Shown in pieces: positions 61,960-64,000 of a stretch of DNA of 64,000 bases (position 1 is the first letter of the stretch; the number at the start of each line of letters is the position of its first letter). Made by a program: the position numbers and the translations under genes. Source of the stretch: an uncultured Clostridia bacterium (GTDB lineage: Bacteria; Bacillota; Clostridia; TANB77; CAG-508); NCBI GenBank assembly GCA_947589015.1, contig CANPZF010000008.1, positions 1 through 64,000 of the forward strand. Direction: 5' to 3'. The notes below the pieces were generated by a model. The model was not told the origin of the DNA and ran no database searches. It saw only the letters and a list, made by a program, of their open reading frames with translations.

Positions 61960-62436
61960 TTAAGCATTTGTTGTATTTTTAGCAGCTGGTCCAACATATG
62001 TTGCACTACCAAAACCAAGAATCATAGTAAAGATTGGTTGTAAGAAGATAAGTCCAACTGTAAATCCTGTGCCTTTTCCAAATGATTTTGCTAAATAAAT
62101 TGCTTGGAATATTGATAATACTAAAACAGCTATCCAACCTATAAAAGGAATTATTGCTGCGAAGTAAACAAGCAAAAGCCAAGGAGAAAGACCACAAATT
62201 TTGAATAATATTACTACATTGTAAATAGGAATAATAGACTTCCAACCTTTTTCACCAGCTTTAGAAAACATTTTCCACAATCCAATTATTTCAAGAATAG
62301 CAACAACAAGAACGATTATTGAATATGTGGCTAATGCAGACATTATAGCTGCTACTGCTAAATCATCAGAAACACCATATGCTGCAGAATCCATACCTCT
62401 AGCGTATGATGAAATATCATAAGTACTGTAGTTCAT
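61960..62436 (-). CDS. Multi-TM membrane protein (DUF5684-like)
   Basis: WKMFSKAGEKGWKSIIPIYNVVILFKICGLSPWLLLVYF; minus-strand GGAGGGG SD. Confidence 0.8.
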   Translation of the reverse strand: MNYSTYDISSYARGMDSAAYGVSDDLAVAAIMSALATYSIIVLVVAILEIIGLWKMFSKAGEKGWKSIIPIYNVVILFKICGLSPWLLLVYFAAIIPFIGWIAVLVLSIFQAIYLAKSFGKGTGFTVGLIFLQPIFTMILGFGSATYVGPAAKNTTNA

Positions 62437-62597
62437 AAAAACCCCTCCTTTTATCTTAACAAGTATATTTTTACATTATTAAGAGAAATTGTCAAGACAT
62501 AAAACGACAAAATTCTAAAAAAAACGTTGTATAAAAAAAAATGGTTTGATATAATTAAATTAGTTTGTAATATATATTATTAAAAGGAGGAATTTTT

Positions 62598-63104
62598 ATG
62601 CAAGAAGATAATGTAAATAATGAATCATGTACTTGTAACTGCAATAAAAAAGATGAATTTTTAGAAGGACTTTTAAATACTTATAAGCCAATAAAAGATA
62701 ATTTAATACAAATGTTAAATGAAGTTCAAGAACATTATGGATATGTACCTCAATATGTACAAAAAGAACTATCAGAATTTTTGAATATTCCATTAGCAGA
62801 GATTTATGGAGTAATTACATTTTACTCAAGATTCACATTAAAGCCAAAAGGAAAATATGCAATTTCAGTTTGTCTAGGCACAGCATGTTTTGTAAAAGGC
62901 TCAAGAAAAATAATGGATAGATTAACAGAGAAATTAGGAATAGGACCAGGTGAAACAACAGCAGATGGAAAATTTTCTATAGATGAAACCAGATGTGTAG
63001 GAGCTTGTGGTTTAGCACCAGTTTTTACTGTAAATGGAGAAGTTTATGGAAAAGCCACGGTTCAAAAACTAGATGAAGTACTAGATGAACTAATGAATAA
63101 ATAA
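62598..63104 (+). CDS. NADH dehydrogenase/hydrogenase [2Fe-2S] subunit (NuoE/HndA-like)
   Basis: EVQEHYGYVPQYVQKELSEFLNIPLAEIYGVITFYSRF; CLGTACFVKGS; CVGACGLAPV. Confidence 0.92.
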   Translation: MQEDNVNNESCTCNCNKKDEFLEGLLNTYKPIKDNLIQMLNEVQEHYGYVPQYVQKELSEFLNIPLAEIYGVITFYSRFTLKPKGKYAISVCLGTACFVKGSRKIMDRLTEKLGIGPGETTADGKFSIDETRCVGACGLAPVFTVNGEVYGKATVQKLDEVLDELMNK

Positions 63105-63111
63105 AATAAGA

Positions 63112-63157
63112 AAGGAGGATATGTTAGCTTTTAAAGACTAACATAAAAACTGTTAAT
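63112..63157 (+). promoter_or_regulatory. SD-hairpin-start leader (copy 3 of 3)
   Basis: AAAGGAGGAT-ATGTTAG-N10-CTAACAT-AAAAACTGTTAAT-ATG. Confidence 0.55.
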
Positions 63158-64000
63158 ATGAAAACTATTGATGAAATTCATGAAATTAGAATTCAAAAAA
63201 GAAAAGAATTAGAATTAAGAATAAATACAAATGCAGACACAAGAGAAAAGCATATTTTGGTGTGTCATGGAACAGGATGTACATCTTCTAAATCACCTCA
63301 AATTCTAGAAAATTTTAGAAGAATAATAGAGGAAAAAGGATTGGAAAATGTAAGAGTTATAAAAACAGGATGTTTTGGATTATGTGCTAAAGGACCAATT
63401 GTTATAATAAGACCAGAAGACACATTTTATGCGATGGTAACTCCAGAAGATTGTGAAGAAATAATTCAAACACATATTATTGAAGGAAATAGAGTAGAAA
63501 GACTATTATGCAAAGATATAGATGGAACAAAAGTAAATAGTTTAGATGAACTTACTTTTTATAAAAAACAAAAAAGGATTGCATTGAAAAACTGTGGAGT
63601 TATAAATCCAGAAAATATAGATGAATATTTGGCATTTGATGGATATTTAGCATTAGAAAAAGTATTAAAAGAGATGACAGCAGAACAAGTAATTGAAACA
63701 ATAACAAAATCAGGACTTCGTGGACGTGGAGGAGCAGGATTCCCTACAGGTAAAAAATGGGAACTAACAAAAGCATCTCAAGATAGTCAAAAATATGTAG
63801 TATGTAATGCAGACGAGGGAGATCCAGGAGCTTTTATGGACAGAAGTATACTAGAAGGAGATCCACATAGTGTTTTAGAAGCAATGGAAATTGCAGGATA
63901 TACAATAGGTGCAAATAAAGGATTTATATATGTAAGAGCAGAATATCCAATTGCTGTAAAAAGACTTCAGACAGCAATAAATCAAGCAAGAGATTATGGA
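63158..64000 (+). CDS. NuoF/HndC-like NADH-binding subunit (runs off window end)
   Basis: CHGTGCTSSKSPQI, GCFGLCAKGP, SGLRGRGGAGFPTGKKWE, CNADEGDPGAFMDRSILEGDPH. Confidence 0.93.
   Translation, partial: MKTIDEIHEIRIQKRKELELRINTNADTREKHILVCHGTGCTSSKSPQILENFRRIIEEKGLENVRVIKTGCFGLCAKGPIVIIRPEDTFYAMVTPEDCEEIIQTHIIEGNRVERLLCKDIDGTKVNSLDELTFYKKQKRIALKNCGVINPENIDEYLAFDGYLALEKVLKEMTAEQVIETITKSGLRGRGGAGFPTGKKWELTKASQDSQKYVVCNADEGDPGAFMDRSILEGDPHSVLEAMEIAGYTIGANKGFIYVRAEYPIAVKRLQTAINQARDYG

Overview
AT-rich Firmicutes (Clostridia-like) chromosomal window, nearly all genes on the + strand. From left to right it contains: guaB; a glycosyltransferase with a BlaI-type double operator; an M14 peptidase with six ChW repeats; a TnpB homologue that appears nuclease-dead; a capsule/exopolysaccharide cluster (sugar transferase, glycosyltransferases, acyltransferase, Wzy-like, pyruvyl transferase, Wzx, MenD-like, SDR); a type II fatty-acid synthesis cluster (fabH-D-G-F-accB-fabZ-accC-D-A-fabI); recJ; relA/spoT; hisS; trxA; a mecI/mecR1/mecA-like locus; metG; a polysaccharide deacetylase; a GH25-LysM lysozyme; tRNA-Leu(CAA); a small accessory island flanked by 24-bp direct repeats and a duplicated uvrB 5' end; uvrB; and hndA/hndC-like (NuoE/NuoF) genes. 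The main observation is that every frame break in an otherwise intact conserved gene here (fabG, relA/spoT, uvrB twice, the uvrB 5' duplicate twice, the TnpB homologue, GH25 lysozyme, a membrane-anchored protein of the mec-like locus) falls exactly at an in-frame CGG codon. Skipping the C and reading GGN (Gly) restores the full protein each time. Reading the window by eye, I found no in-frame CGG in any intact native gene, although out-of-frame CGG is common and the other CGN codons are used as Arg. The only exception is a small accessory ORF at 54071. This suggests CGG is unassigned or starved and acts as a +1 frameshift (C-skip) signal. A systematic sequencing artefact has to be excluded. 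Other items: several families of large palindromic repeats, one of which has a match embedded in accC; a recurrent SD-hairpin-start leader; and two BlaI-type operators.
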